From JANMDU01 sp031375105 (lineage in GTDB: Bacteria; Pseudomonadota; Gammaproteobacteria; Burkholderiales; Burkholderiaceae_C): a stretch of 64,000 bases of DNA. The stretch is from NCBI GenBank assembly GCA_031375105.1, contig JANMHJ010000021.1, positions 71,885 through 135,884 on the forward strand, read 5' to 3'. Under the pieces are notes generated by a model that did no database searches, had not been told where the DNA came from, and worked only from the letters and a program-made list of their open reading frames with translations. Positions 57,764-64,000 of this stretch are shown piece by piece. Each line of letters opens with the position of its first letter. Positions within the stretch are counted from its first letter, which is position 1. A program made the position numbers and the translations under genes.

Positions 57764-59242
57764 ATGAAAGCCCGCCGCCACACCCTCTTAGCCTTAGCCG
57801 CAGCCACATCCACCCTCTGGCTCGCCTCTTGCGCCACCACCCCACCGCCGCTGGACGCAGCCGCCGTCATCAGCAAAGCCAATGCAGCCATAGGCGCGGA
57901 TGCCACACAGAGCCTGCGCTTTGCAGCCACCGGCACCGGCACCACCTATGGCCAAGCTTTCGTGCCCAATTTTCAATGGCCGCGCCTGAACTACAGCAGC
58001 TTCTCGCGCCACTATGATTTTGCAAGCGGCGGCATGCGCGAAGAATTCGCTCGCAGCCGCGCTGAGCCCAATGGCGGTGGCGGTATTCCCTTGATCGGCG
58101 AAGGCGAGCAGCGCGCCATTGCCATGGTGCAAGGCGAATTGGCTTGGAACATGGCCGGCCCTGCTCAAGTGCCCGCGCCCGTCGCGCTAGATACACGCAT
58201 CCATGATCTGTGGACATCGCCCCACGGCGTGCTTAAGGCCGCCGCTAAAAACAAAGCCAGCGCGACAAGCATTAGCGAGGGTGGCCAAGCCTATTCCGTG
58301 CTCAGCTTCTCAGAGCCGGGCCGCTTTACCGCCAAAGCCTTTATCAACGCGCAAGGTTTGGTAGAAAAGGTTGAATCTCGTCTGCCCCACCCCGTGATGG
58401 GCGAAAGCGCTGTGGTCACCACTTACAGCGATTACCGTCAACACGGCAGCGCCCAATTCCCGATGCGTATCCGCCAAACGCAAGAAGGCGTAAACACGCT
58501 GGATTTGCAAGTGAGCGAAGTGCAAGTCAATGCGCCCGTGGCCATTGCCGCCACCGATCTCCTGCGCAGCTTTGTCGAGCGCGCCACCAGCGAGCAAGCC
58601 GCGCCCGGCGTGTGGTTCATTGCTGGCGGCTCGCATAACAGCGTGGCCATAGAGATGCGAGACCATATCGTCTTGGTAGAAAGCCCGCTCTATGATGGCC
58701 GCGCCGCCGCCGTCATCGCTGAGACGCGGCGCGTGATTCCGGGCAAGCCGATCCGCTTCATGGTCAATTCTCATCATCATTTTGACCATTCAGGCGGCGT
58801 TCGCGCAGCAGCCTCCGAAGGCGCAACGATCATCTCCAGCGCAGCCGGTGTGCCCTTCTTCAACCAAGCCTTGGCTAACGCCAGCACCATTCGCCCCGAT
58901 ATGCTCGCCAAATCCGGCAAGAAAGGCAGCGTCGAAGGCGTGAGCGGCAAGCGCACCTTGACCGACGGCAGCCGCCAAGTCGAACTGCACCTCATCACCG
59001 ACAGCGTGCATGCCGAAGGCTTCGTCATGGTCTATCTGCCGCAAGAGCGCCTGCTCATCCAAGCCGATGCGTTCACGCCCGGCGCCCCCAACTCTGCCCC
59101 GCCTGCCAAACCCAACGGCAATCACCTCAACCTGATCGCCAACATCGAAAAGCTCAGCCTCAAAGTAGACCGCATCCTGCCCCTACATGGCCGCATCGTG
59201 CCTTTGGCAGAGCTGTACACGACGGCGGGGAAGAAGCTGTAA
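57764..59242 (+). CDS. MBL-fold metallo-hydrolase lipoprotein
   Basis: The 492-residue product has a lipoprotein signal (TLWLASCATT, Cys near residue 23), an N-terminal domain of about 270 residues and a metallo-beta-lactamase domain with NSHHHFDHSGGVRAAA, ILPLHGRIVP and IQADAFTP. It would be a periplasmic zinc hydrolase of unknown substrate. A GGAGA site sits six bases before the ATG at 57764. It stands alone. Confidence 0.85.
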   Translation: MKARRHTLLALAAATSTLWLASCATTPPPLDAAAVISKANAAIGADATQSLRFAATGTGTTYGQAFVPNFQWPRLNYSSFSRHYDFASGGMREEFARSRAEPNGGGGIPLIGEGEQRAIAMVQGELAWNMAGPAQVPAPVALDTRIHDLWTSPHGVLKAAAKNKASATSISEGGQAYSVLSFSEPGRFTAKAFINAQGLVEKVESRLPHPVMGESAVVTTYSDYRQHGSAQFPMRIRQTQEGVNTLDLQVSEVQVNAPVAIAATDLLRSFVERATSEQAAPGVWFIAGGSHNSVAIEMRDHIVLVESPLYDGRAAAVIAETRRVIPGKPIRFMVNSHHHFDHSGGVRAAASEGATIISSAAGVPFFNQALANASTIRPDMLAKSGKKGSVEGVSGKRTLTDGSRQVELHLITDSVHAEGFVMVYLPQERLLIQADAFTPGAPNSAPPAKPNGNHLNLIANIEKLSLKVDRILPLHGRIVPLAELYTTAGKKL

Positions 59243-59445
59243 TTCATCTGCGCAACGCTTAACGCCTACGGTTTTAAAGCATTTTCGGCAGATAGCCGGC
59301 GTGTTACTTGCGCGAAGCGCTCTGCTTTTTATAGCAAAGCGCTTTTCCCCGATATCTGTCATTCACTATCGGTACAGCTTCAAACCAAGATTGGTGACGA
59401 ATTTGATGCATGATTTCATCAATATCTGCATCTTCAAGGCATTTC

Positions 59446-59661
59446 ATGCGTACCACTATCACCATTGACGACGCGCTGTATCAAAAAGCGATTGAATTGA
59501 TTGATCCCGAGCTAGACAAAGCGGAAGTGTTTCGCGAGGCGATGCGTACTTTTGTGCGGGTGCAGGCGGGCAAGCGGCTGGCGGCTTTAGGTGGGCGAGC
59601 CCCAGAGATGGCGGATGTGCCCCGCCGTATGCCCTACAGCGCTGAGGCAGCTCGCGAATGA
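59446..59661 (+). CDS. vapB: VapB-type antitoxin
   Basis: The 71-residue protein starts MRTTITIDDALYQKAIELI, a ribbon-helix-helix-type front with DUF2191-like sequence, and has a toxin-binding tail (RVQAGKRLAALGGRAPEMADVPRR). The start overlaps an upstream frame; ATG 59446 fits the family. It overlaps vapC by ATGA. Antitoxins of this type neutralise PIN-domain RNases and repress their own promoter. Confidence 0.88.
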   Translation: MRTTITIDDALYQKAIELIDPELDKAEVFREAMRTFVRVQAGKRLAALGGRAPEMADVPRRMPYSAEAARE

Positions 59662-60038
59662 ATGTGCTGGTAGACACTTGCGTTTGGGTGGATCATTTTC
59701 GAGGCGCAAACAGCCATTTGACAAGCCTGATGGCGCAAGATCGCGCACTGCTGCACCCCATGGTATTGGCTGAGATTGCATGCGGTACACCCCCCGCACC
59801 GCGTGAACAGACATTAGGCGATATGGCTTTGCTACGCCAAGCGCACCAGGCCAGCATGAGCGAACTGATGGCCTTCATTGAGCGAGAAAAGCTCTGCGGC
59901 TTAGGCTGCAGTTTGGTTGATTTAGCTCTGCTTGCGAGCGCCTGCATCACACCTGATGCAGCACTTTGGACACTGGATAGACGCTTGGCTGGCTTGGCAA
60001 AACGCATCAGCGTTGAATATCAAGTGCTCACGCATTGA
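59658..60038 (+). CDS. vapC: VapC-type PIN-domain toxin
   Basis: The 126-residue PIN nuclease has the acidic residues Asp6 (VLVDTCVWVD), Glu (HPMVLAEIACG), and Asp pair (SLVDLALLASA and LWTLDRRL), enough for an active RNase. It cuts tRNA or rRNA in other systems. Confidence 0.9.
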   Translation: MNVLVDTCVWVDHFRGANSHLTSLMAQDRALLHPMVLAEIACGTPPAPREQTLGDMALLRQAHQASMSELMAFIEREKLCGLGCSLVDLALLASACITPDAALWTLDRRLAGLAKRISVEYQVLTH

Positions 60039-60069
60039 GGGCTGAGCTAAGAAGTGCATCGCATGATTC

Positions 60070-60130
60070 ACTACAAAATCAATAGCACTCCGCGCAGTAA
60101 ATACGCCGGCAAACTGCCCAAAAGCATCAT
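60070..60130 (+). repeat. R60 dispersed repeat, copy 15
   Basis: It contains CTACAAAATCAATAGC, ACTCCGCGCAGTAAATACG and CCGGCAAACTGCC. It separates the two toxin-antitoxin pairs. Confidence 0.75.
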
Positions 60131-60213
60131 GCGAAAATCGCCATACCGAGCTACGCCTCGCCACAGATAGCGTGCATGTCAAAAGTCATTTTTTGCGCAT
60201 CCCTTGCTACCAG

Positions 60214-60232
60214 ATCCTACTTTTGGTAGGAT
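60214..60232. promoter_or_regulatory. Palindromic operator of the MazEF-like pair
   Basis: ATCCTAC - five bases - GTAGGAT lies eight bases before the antitoxin ATG (60240). It is placed as an autoregulatory site for the antitoxin/toxin complex. Confidence 0.7.
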
Positions 60233-60239
60233 AATCGGT

Positions 60240-60488
60240 ATGCAAACCGCACAAAAACTCTCCATCTCTCTCGACCCAGCGGCCATGGCCTTCCTGGACG
60301 TGTATCGCCAGCGGTACAAAGCCGCCAGCAGGTCACAGGTTGTGAATGTGGCCTTGCACACGCTGGAGCGCCTAGAGCGCGAGCGCAGCTTGGAAGCCGC
60401 CTATCGCTTGAGCAGCGCAGACGATACCCAGCTCAACGCAGAATTCGACAACACCGTGATGGATGGTCTGAGCCATGAAGCGTGGTGA
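60240..60488 (+). CDS. MazE-type antitoxin
   Basis: The 82-residue protein has a ribbon-helix-helix front (QKLSISLDPAAMAFLDVYRQRYKAASRSQVVNVAL) and an acidic tail. The start is taken as ATG 60240 because it directly follows the palindrome. It overlaps the toxin gene by 14 bases. Confidence 0.8.
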   Translation: MQTAQKLSISLDPAAMAFLDVYRQRYKAASRSQVVNVALHTLERLERERSLEAAYRLSSADDTQLNAEFDNTVMDGLSHEAW

Positions 60489-60822
60489 TATTTACTTCGC
60501 GCAACTTGATCCCAAAGGCGTGAGGGATGGAGTATCAGAAATCCAAAAAACCCGCCCCGTCGTCATCGTCAGCAACGATGTCGCCAACCGAGCCAGCAGC
60601 CTCGTCACTGTCGTCCCTCTAAGCTCCAACGTCAGCCGCGTCTTCCCCTTCGAGGTAGCTCTCACAGCCGAGCAATCCGGTCTGCCCAAAGACAGCAAAG
60701 CCATGGCACAACACATCCGCACCATCGACAAATCTAGGCTTTCGCATCAACGCAGCGGACATCTGAAGCCTAAGCAACTCACTGCGCTTGATGAGGCATT
60801 GCGTTTGCATCTTGGTCTGTGA
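60475..60822 (+). CDS. mazF: MazF/PemK-type toxin
   Basis: The 115-residue protein has the PemK/MazF core: MKRGDIYFAQLDPKGVRDGVSEIQKTRPVVIVSNDVAN, VVPLSSNVSRVFPFEVAL, SKAMAQHIRTIDKSRL. It is a likely sequence-specific mRNA endoribonuclease. It is separate from, and next to, the VapBC pair. Confidence 0.9.
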   Translation: MKRGDIYFAQLDPKGVRDGVSEIQKTRPVVIVSNDVANRASSLVTVVPLSSNVSRVFPFEVALTAEQSGLPKDSKAMAQHIRTIDKSRLSHQRSGHLKPKQLTALDEALRLHLGL

Positions 60823-60891
60823 TGGAGCTTAAGGTTTCGCATAGGCCACTCGAATACGACTTCATATCCGTGACAACACACTTTGGACACA

Positions 60892-61317
60892 ATGATTACT
60901 TCATATAAGCAGTGCATTGGGTACTTAACCGACACACAAACAGCAAAAGGAATCGGGGTTATCGCCGCAAGAGACTTCGAGCAGGATGAAATAGTAGAGA
61001 TCGCGCCAGTGATTCAGATGGACGGCAACTTTGATGATCTCCATGCTGAGCTACAGCGCAGAGTGTTTAATTGGGCACGCCTAGCCGGGCTGCATGGCGT
61101 ACATGCATTAGCTCTCGGCTACGGCAGCATGTACAACCACAGCAATCCAGCGAACCTTCGCTATTCCTCTACTAACGGCGGTACCGCAATTTGTTTTTTA
61201 GCTGCAAAAGCCATTCGTTGCGGCGAGGAGTTGACAGTGAACTACAACGACACAGGTGGCGATACGGTATCTTCTAAAGACAATTGGTTCGAGATACAAG
61301 GCATAAACCCCATTTGA
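60892..61317 (+). CDS. SET-domain protein
   Basis: The 141-residue protein is a bare SET domain: GIGVIAARDFEQDEIVEIAPV, HALALGYGSMYNHSNPANLRY (SAM-binding NHS motif) and CGEELTVNYND (Y/F-rich C-terminal motif). SET proteins in bacteria methylate lysines. ATG 60892 is chosen over TTG 60883. It is convergent with leuA and 3' to the toxin pair. Confidence 0.87.
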   Translation: MITSYKQCIGYLTDTQTAKGIGVIAARDFEQDEIVEIAPVIQMDGNFDDLHAELQRRVFNWARLAGLHGVHALALGYGSMYNHSNPANLRYSSTNGGTAICFLAAKAIRCGEELTVNYNDTGGDTVSSKDNWFEIQGINPI

Positions 61318-61522
61318 CAGCGGCGAGCGGCAGGGCTTGGTGCAAGCAGTGAGCCCCGAGCTGGAAGCGCGGAGTTTTCAAAGGCAAAGCGCGAAGCGCT
61401 TTAGCAAAAACGTGTTTGAGCGAAGCGAGTTGTTTTTGCGGCCTTTGAAAGCGAGCACTGCACATGCTTCCCGCGAAGCGGGTCGGGGCGGGCTTGCGCT
61501 AAGCCCTGCCGCTGGCCGCTGT
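61317..61522. repeat. Nested inverted repeat between the SET gene and leuA
   Basis: The outer arms 61317-61345 (ACAGCGGCGAGCGGCAGGGC) and 61498-61522 (GCCCTGCCGCTGGCCGCTGT) are complementary, mid arms TTCAAAGGC / GCCTTTGAA (near 61377 and 61441) and inner arms GCAAAAAC / GTTTTTGC also pair. The 206-base unit could fold as one long branched hairpin. It lies at a convergent junction, so it may act as a two-way terminator, or be a dispersed element. Confidence 0.75.
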
Positions 61523-61547
61523 TACTACGCAAGCAGTAAAGCGGAAG

Positions 61548-63104
61548 TCACCCCTGCGCAGCCACCCGCTCAGCCTTGCTCTGTAGCTTATTCAGCGCCG
61601 AAAGATAAGCCTTGGCAGACGCAACCACGATGTCTGGGTCTGCGCCGACGCCGTTGACGATGCGGCCGCTGTTTTGCAGCCGCACCGTCACTTCGCCCTG
61701 TGACTCCGTCGATCCGCTTATGGCGTTGACTGAGTACAGCACCATCTCTGCGCCGCTTTTGACGTGCGCTTCGATAGCCTTGAGCGAAGCATCGACCGGC
61801 CCATTGCCGCTCGACTCTCCGCGAATTTCTTTGCCGCCCACTGTGATCACGATGGAGGCATGGGGCTTCTCGCCCGTCTCGCTGCGTTGCGAGAGCGAGA
61901 TAAAACCAAAATGCTCTTTTTCTGCTGTGACTGCTTCATCGCTCACGAGCGCGAGGATATCTTCGTCAAAAATTTCTGATTTTTTGTCGGCCAACTCTTT
62001 GAAGGCCATGAAAGCGGTGTTCATCTCGCCTTCGGATTCGAGGATCACACCCAAATCTTGCAAGCGCTGCTTAAAAGCATTGCGGCCTGAGAGCTTGCCC
62101 AAGACGATTTTGTTGGCACTCCAGCCCACATCTTCGGCGCGCATGATTTCATAGGTGTCTCGCGCTTTCAATACGCCATCTTGATGGATGCCGCTGGCAT
62201 GCGCAAAGGCATTCGCGCCCACTACTGCTTTATTAGGCTGCACCACGAAGCCCGTGGTTTGGCTGACCATTTTGCTGGCGCTCAAGATTTGCACGGTGTC
62301 GATGCCCATGGTCAAGTTGAAATAGTCTTTGCGCGTTTTGACGGCCATGACGACTTCTTCCAAGCTGCAATTGCCTGCGCGCTCGCCCAAGCCATTGATC
62401 GTGCATTCCACTTGGCGCGCGCCGCCGATTTTTACGCCCGCCAAGCTGTTGGCCACGGCCATGCCCAAGTCGTTGTGGCAATGCACGCTCCAGATGGCTT
62501 TGTCAGAGTTGGGCACGCGCTCGCGCAAGGTTTTGATAAAGTTGCCATAGAGCTCGGGGATGGCGTAGCCCACGGTATCGGGAATGTTCAAAGTGGTTGC
62601 GCCTTCTTTGATCACCGCTTCCAACACGCGGCACAGAAAATCAACATCGCTGCGGTAGCCGTCTTCCGGGCTGAATTCAATGTCGGCACACAAGTTACGT
62701 GCAAAGCGAACCGATTGCTTAGCTTGCTCGAACACTTGATCGGGTGTCATGCGCAGCTTCTTTTCCATGTGCAAAGGGCTGGTGGCGATGAAGGTGTGAA
62801 TGCGGGCGCGCTCTGCGCCTTTCAGTGCTGCGGCGGCTTGGCTGATATCGCGGTCATTTGCGCGAGCGAGCGAGCACACAGTGGCATCTTTGATCACATT
62901 AGCAATGGCTTTGACGCATTCAAAATCGCCATTGGAGCTGGCCGCAAAGCCGGCTTCGATCACGTCCACCTTCAAGCGCTCCAATTGGCGTGCAATGCGC
63001 AGCTTCTCGTCTTTGGTCATGGAAGCACCAGGGGACTGCTCGCCGTCGCGCAGCGTGGTGTCGAAAATGATCAATTTTTCTGGTGTTGCGCTTACTGTGT
63101 TCAT
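61548..63104 (-). CDS. leuA: 2-isopropylmalate synthase LeuA
   Basis: LeuA condenses acetyl-CoA with 2-ketoisovalerate, the first step of leucine synthesis. The 518-residue protein has FDTTLRDGEQSPGASMT (metal site), HNDLGMAVANSLAG (HxH-type), NGLGERAGNCSLEEVVMAVKTR, and a C-terminal LeuA regulatory domain for leucine feedback. The ATG at 63104 is used; an in-frame ATG four codons upstream is less likely. A leader peptide and attenuator lie upstream. Confidence 0.96.
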   Translation of the reverse strand: MNTVSATPEKLIIFDTTLRDGEQSPGASMTKDEKLRIARQLERLKVDVIEAGFAASSNGDFECVKAIANVIKDATVCSLARANDRDISQAAAALKGAERARIHTFIATSPLHMEKKLRMTPDQVFEQAKQSVRFARNLCADIEFSPEDGYRSDVDFLCRVLEAVIKEGATTLNIPDTVGYAIPELYGNFIKTLRERVPNSDKAIWSVHCHNDLGMAVANSLAGVKIGGARQVECTINGLGERAGNCSLEEVVMAVKTRKDYFNLTMGIDTVQILSASKMVSQTTGFVVQPNKAVVGANAFAHASGIHQDGVLKARDTYEIMRAEDVGWSANKIVLGKLSGRNAFKQRLQDLGVILESEGEMNTAFMAFKELADKKSEIFDEDILALVSDEAVTAEKEHFGFISLSQRSETGEKPHASIVITVGGKEIRGESSGNGPVDASLKAIEAHVKSGAEMVLYSVNAISGSTESQGEVTVRLQNSGRIVNGVGADPDIVVASAKAYLSALNKLQSKAERVAAQG

Positions 63105-63140
63105 GGTGTGCTCCAAAAAGTGGAAGTGAAAACGAAAGGG

Positions 63141-63178
63141 AAAAACAAAAAAGCCCGTTGGGTTGAATCAACGGGCCT
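63141..63178 (-). terminator. Leucine attenuator terminator upstream of leuA
   Basis: On the reverse strand GCCCGTTG - loop - CAACGGGC is followed by TTTTTTGTTTTT. It lies between the leader peptide and leuA, so it can end transcription when leucine is plentiful. Confidence 0.9.
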
Positions 63179-63205
63179 TAAGAGTTTGGGGTATGTGCTC
63201 GCGCG

Positions 63206-63262
63206 TTACCAACTCCGCCCGGTAGGCAGTAGAAGAATAAGGGCTAGCGAAATTCGGTTCAT
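63206..63262 (-). CDS. leuL: Leu leader peptide
   Basis: The 18-residue frame MNRISLALILLLPTGRSW has six leucines (four in a short run) and ends just before the attenuator hairpin. Slow leucine charging would stall the ribosome here and let leuA be read, as in classic leu attenuation. It is too short for usual gene finders. Confidence 0.85.
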   Translation of the reverse strand: MNRISLALILLLPTGRSW

Positions 63263-63312
63263 GGAATGACTATAGCACAGAAGTTTTGACCTACCTGCCA
63301 TGATGCGCCTTC

Positions 63313-63866
63313 TCAAAACAAGGGGGCTTGGCGCACATCTTGCGATGGCGGCACAAATGCACCCATGTCTAGCAAGACACGCTCGCGGTTGAAGCCATGC
63401 TTGCGGCAAGCCGCTGCAAAGCGCTTGGCAATCAGCTCCGCCCAGATGCTTTGGCCCTTCATGCGCGTGGCGAAATTCGCGTCGTAATCCATCCCGCCGC
63501 GCATCTCTTGCACCCGCGCCATGACTCGCTGCGCTCGCTGCGGATAATGCTGCGCGAGCCATTCTCGGAACAGCGGCGAGATTTCCCAAGGCAGGCGAAT
63601 CACGGTGTAGAAAGCCGTGCGTGCGCCGGCATTCCATGCAGCTTCCAGCACCTGTTCCATGTCTTCGTTGATGAATGGAATCTGCGGCGCAACACTCACG
63701 CCCACGGGCACGCCTGCGCGAGCGAGCTTTTCAATCGTCTGCAAGCGGCGATGCGGCGCAGCTGCGCGGGGCTCCAGAATACGCGCAAGCTGCGAATCGA
63801 GCGTGGTGATCGTGATGTAGACCGCAGCGAGCTTACGCCGCGCCATTGGCACGATCAAATCTATAG
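63313..63866 (-). pseudogene. C-terminal part of a PA0069-type radical SAM protein, cut by an IS630-like element
   Basis: The frame matches the C-terminal half of PA0069-family (spore-lyase-like) radical SAM proteins: PMARRKLAAVYITITTLDSQLARILEPRAAAPHRRLQTIEKLARAGVPVGVSVAPQIPFIN and FRERVLLDMGAF-like ends. The N-terminal half with the iron-sulfur CxxxCxxC motif is missing. Upstream of DLIVPMAR the sequence no longer fits the family and an IS630-like transposase starts on the other strand at 63918. The gene is therefore truncated and presumably dead, unless the other half lies beyond the element. Confidence 0.8.
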
Positions 63867-64000
63867 ATCCGGCATGATAAAGTATGAACTTTCTGGTGAT
63901 TCGTGACTCAGAGACACATGGAAAAAGAAAACGCGAGAAAGCAAACACTAGAGCAACTGCACGAGAGGCGCAAGCAAGTCGTGAGGTTGCACAAGAAAGG
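63867..64000 (+). mobile_element. IS630-like element, left end (runs off the window)
   Basis: The boundary is set near 63866 where radical-SAM similarity stops, close to a TA (CTATAG), the target duplication of IS630 elements. About 50 bases of untranslated end lead into a transposase frame. The exact end cannot be fixed without the other end. Confidence 0.55.
63918..64000 (+). CDS. IS630-family transposase, N-terminal fragment
   Basis: The 27 visible residues MEKENARKQTLEQLHERRKQ then VVRLHKK are a basic helical front like the helix-turn-helix start of IS630-family transposases as I recall them. The window ends here. Confidence 0.55.
   Translation, partial: MEKENARKQTLEQLHERRKQVVRLHKK

Noticed and set aside
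2464..60130. R60 copies as a CRISPR array
   Set aside because: Copies are kilobases apart in varying orientations, diverged and without regular spacers or cas genes.
1..64000. tRNA, rRNA or replication-origin sequences
   Set aside because: I looked for CCA-type tRNA ends, conserved rRNA strings and DnaA-box clusters and saw none I could support.

Overview
The window looks like a chromosomal segment of a betaproteobacterium in the order Burkholderiales, most likely a Comamonadaceae-type organism. This is inferred from gene families and gene order (smc-zipA-ligA; holC-pepA facing lptF-lptG; a liu-type leucine-catabolism block; clpS-clpA beside a cold-shock gene; aceK and icd close together) and from a 60-bp dispersed repeat of a style I recall from that family. 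No rRNA, tRNA or CRISPR array was seen.

Layout. 1-8.2 kb: a truncated membrane protein, aceK, a beta-carbonic anhydrase, an isovaleryl-CoA dehydrogenase/thioesterase/MerR (LiuR-like) operon facing a metallo-beta-lactamase-fold gene across a palindromic operator, then an acyltransferase and a GNAT gene. 8.5-12.2 kb: a DUF1800/DUF1501 exported pair. 12.3-15.1 kb: iron(III)-type ABC ATPase and permease diverging from a Fur-box-like palindrome. 15.2-16.9 kb: a methyltransferase whose last codons were changed by a complete 1,061-bp IS1595-family element with 21-bp inverted ends and an 8-bp target duplication. 17-36.4 kb: housekeeping genes (clpA, clpS, csp, icd, a branched-chain amino-acid binding protein, holC, pepA, lptFG, a CbiX-like gene, ligA, zipA, smc). 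36.5-44.1 kb: a LysR regulator and a Csu-type chaperone-usher operon. 44.4-48.8 kb: a hypothetical protein, a JmjC-type ribosomal oxygenase, an SlyD-like isomerase and an ABC exporter. 49.0-57.7 kb: a ten-gene accessory operon. 57.8-61.3 kb: a lipoprotein metallo-hydrolase, two adjacent toxin-antitoxin pairs and a SET-domain protein. 61.5-64 kb: leuA with a leader peptide and attenuator, then a radical-SAM gene truncated by an IS630-like element that runs off the window.

Two things stand out. The first is the operon at 49.0-57.7 kb. It has a sigma-54-type promoter overlapping a palindrome, a GntR/UTRA regulator, an AprA-like flavoprotein with an AprB-like ferredoxin, a HEAT-repeat protein, a second ferredoxin, a nitrate/taurine-type ABC importer whose binding protein carries an extra NosL-like domain, a DUF971 protein and a ferredoxin-NADP reductase. 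It reads as a self-contained uptake-and-redox system of unknown substrate. The second is the 60-bp repeat (called R60 here). It has about fifteen copies, several inside coding sequences or supplying gene ends (cbiX, fbpB, an ABC exporter, ligA twice, pepA, can), much as Rickettsia palindromic elements do. Two other repeat-like inserts lie in frame in aceK and ligA.

All calls are by eye from the sequence and remembered family features; no database search was run.
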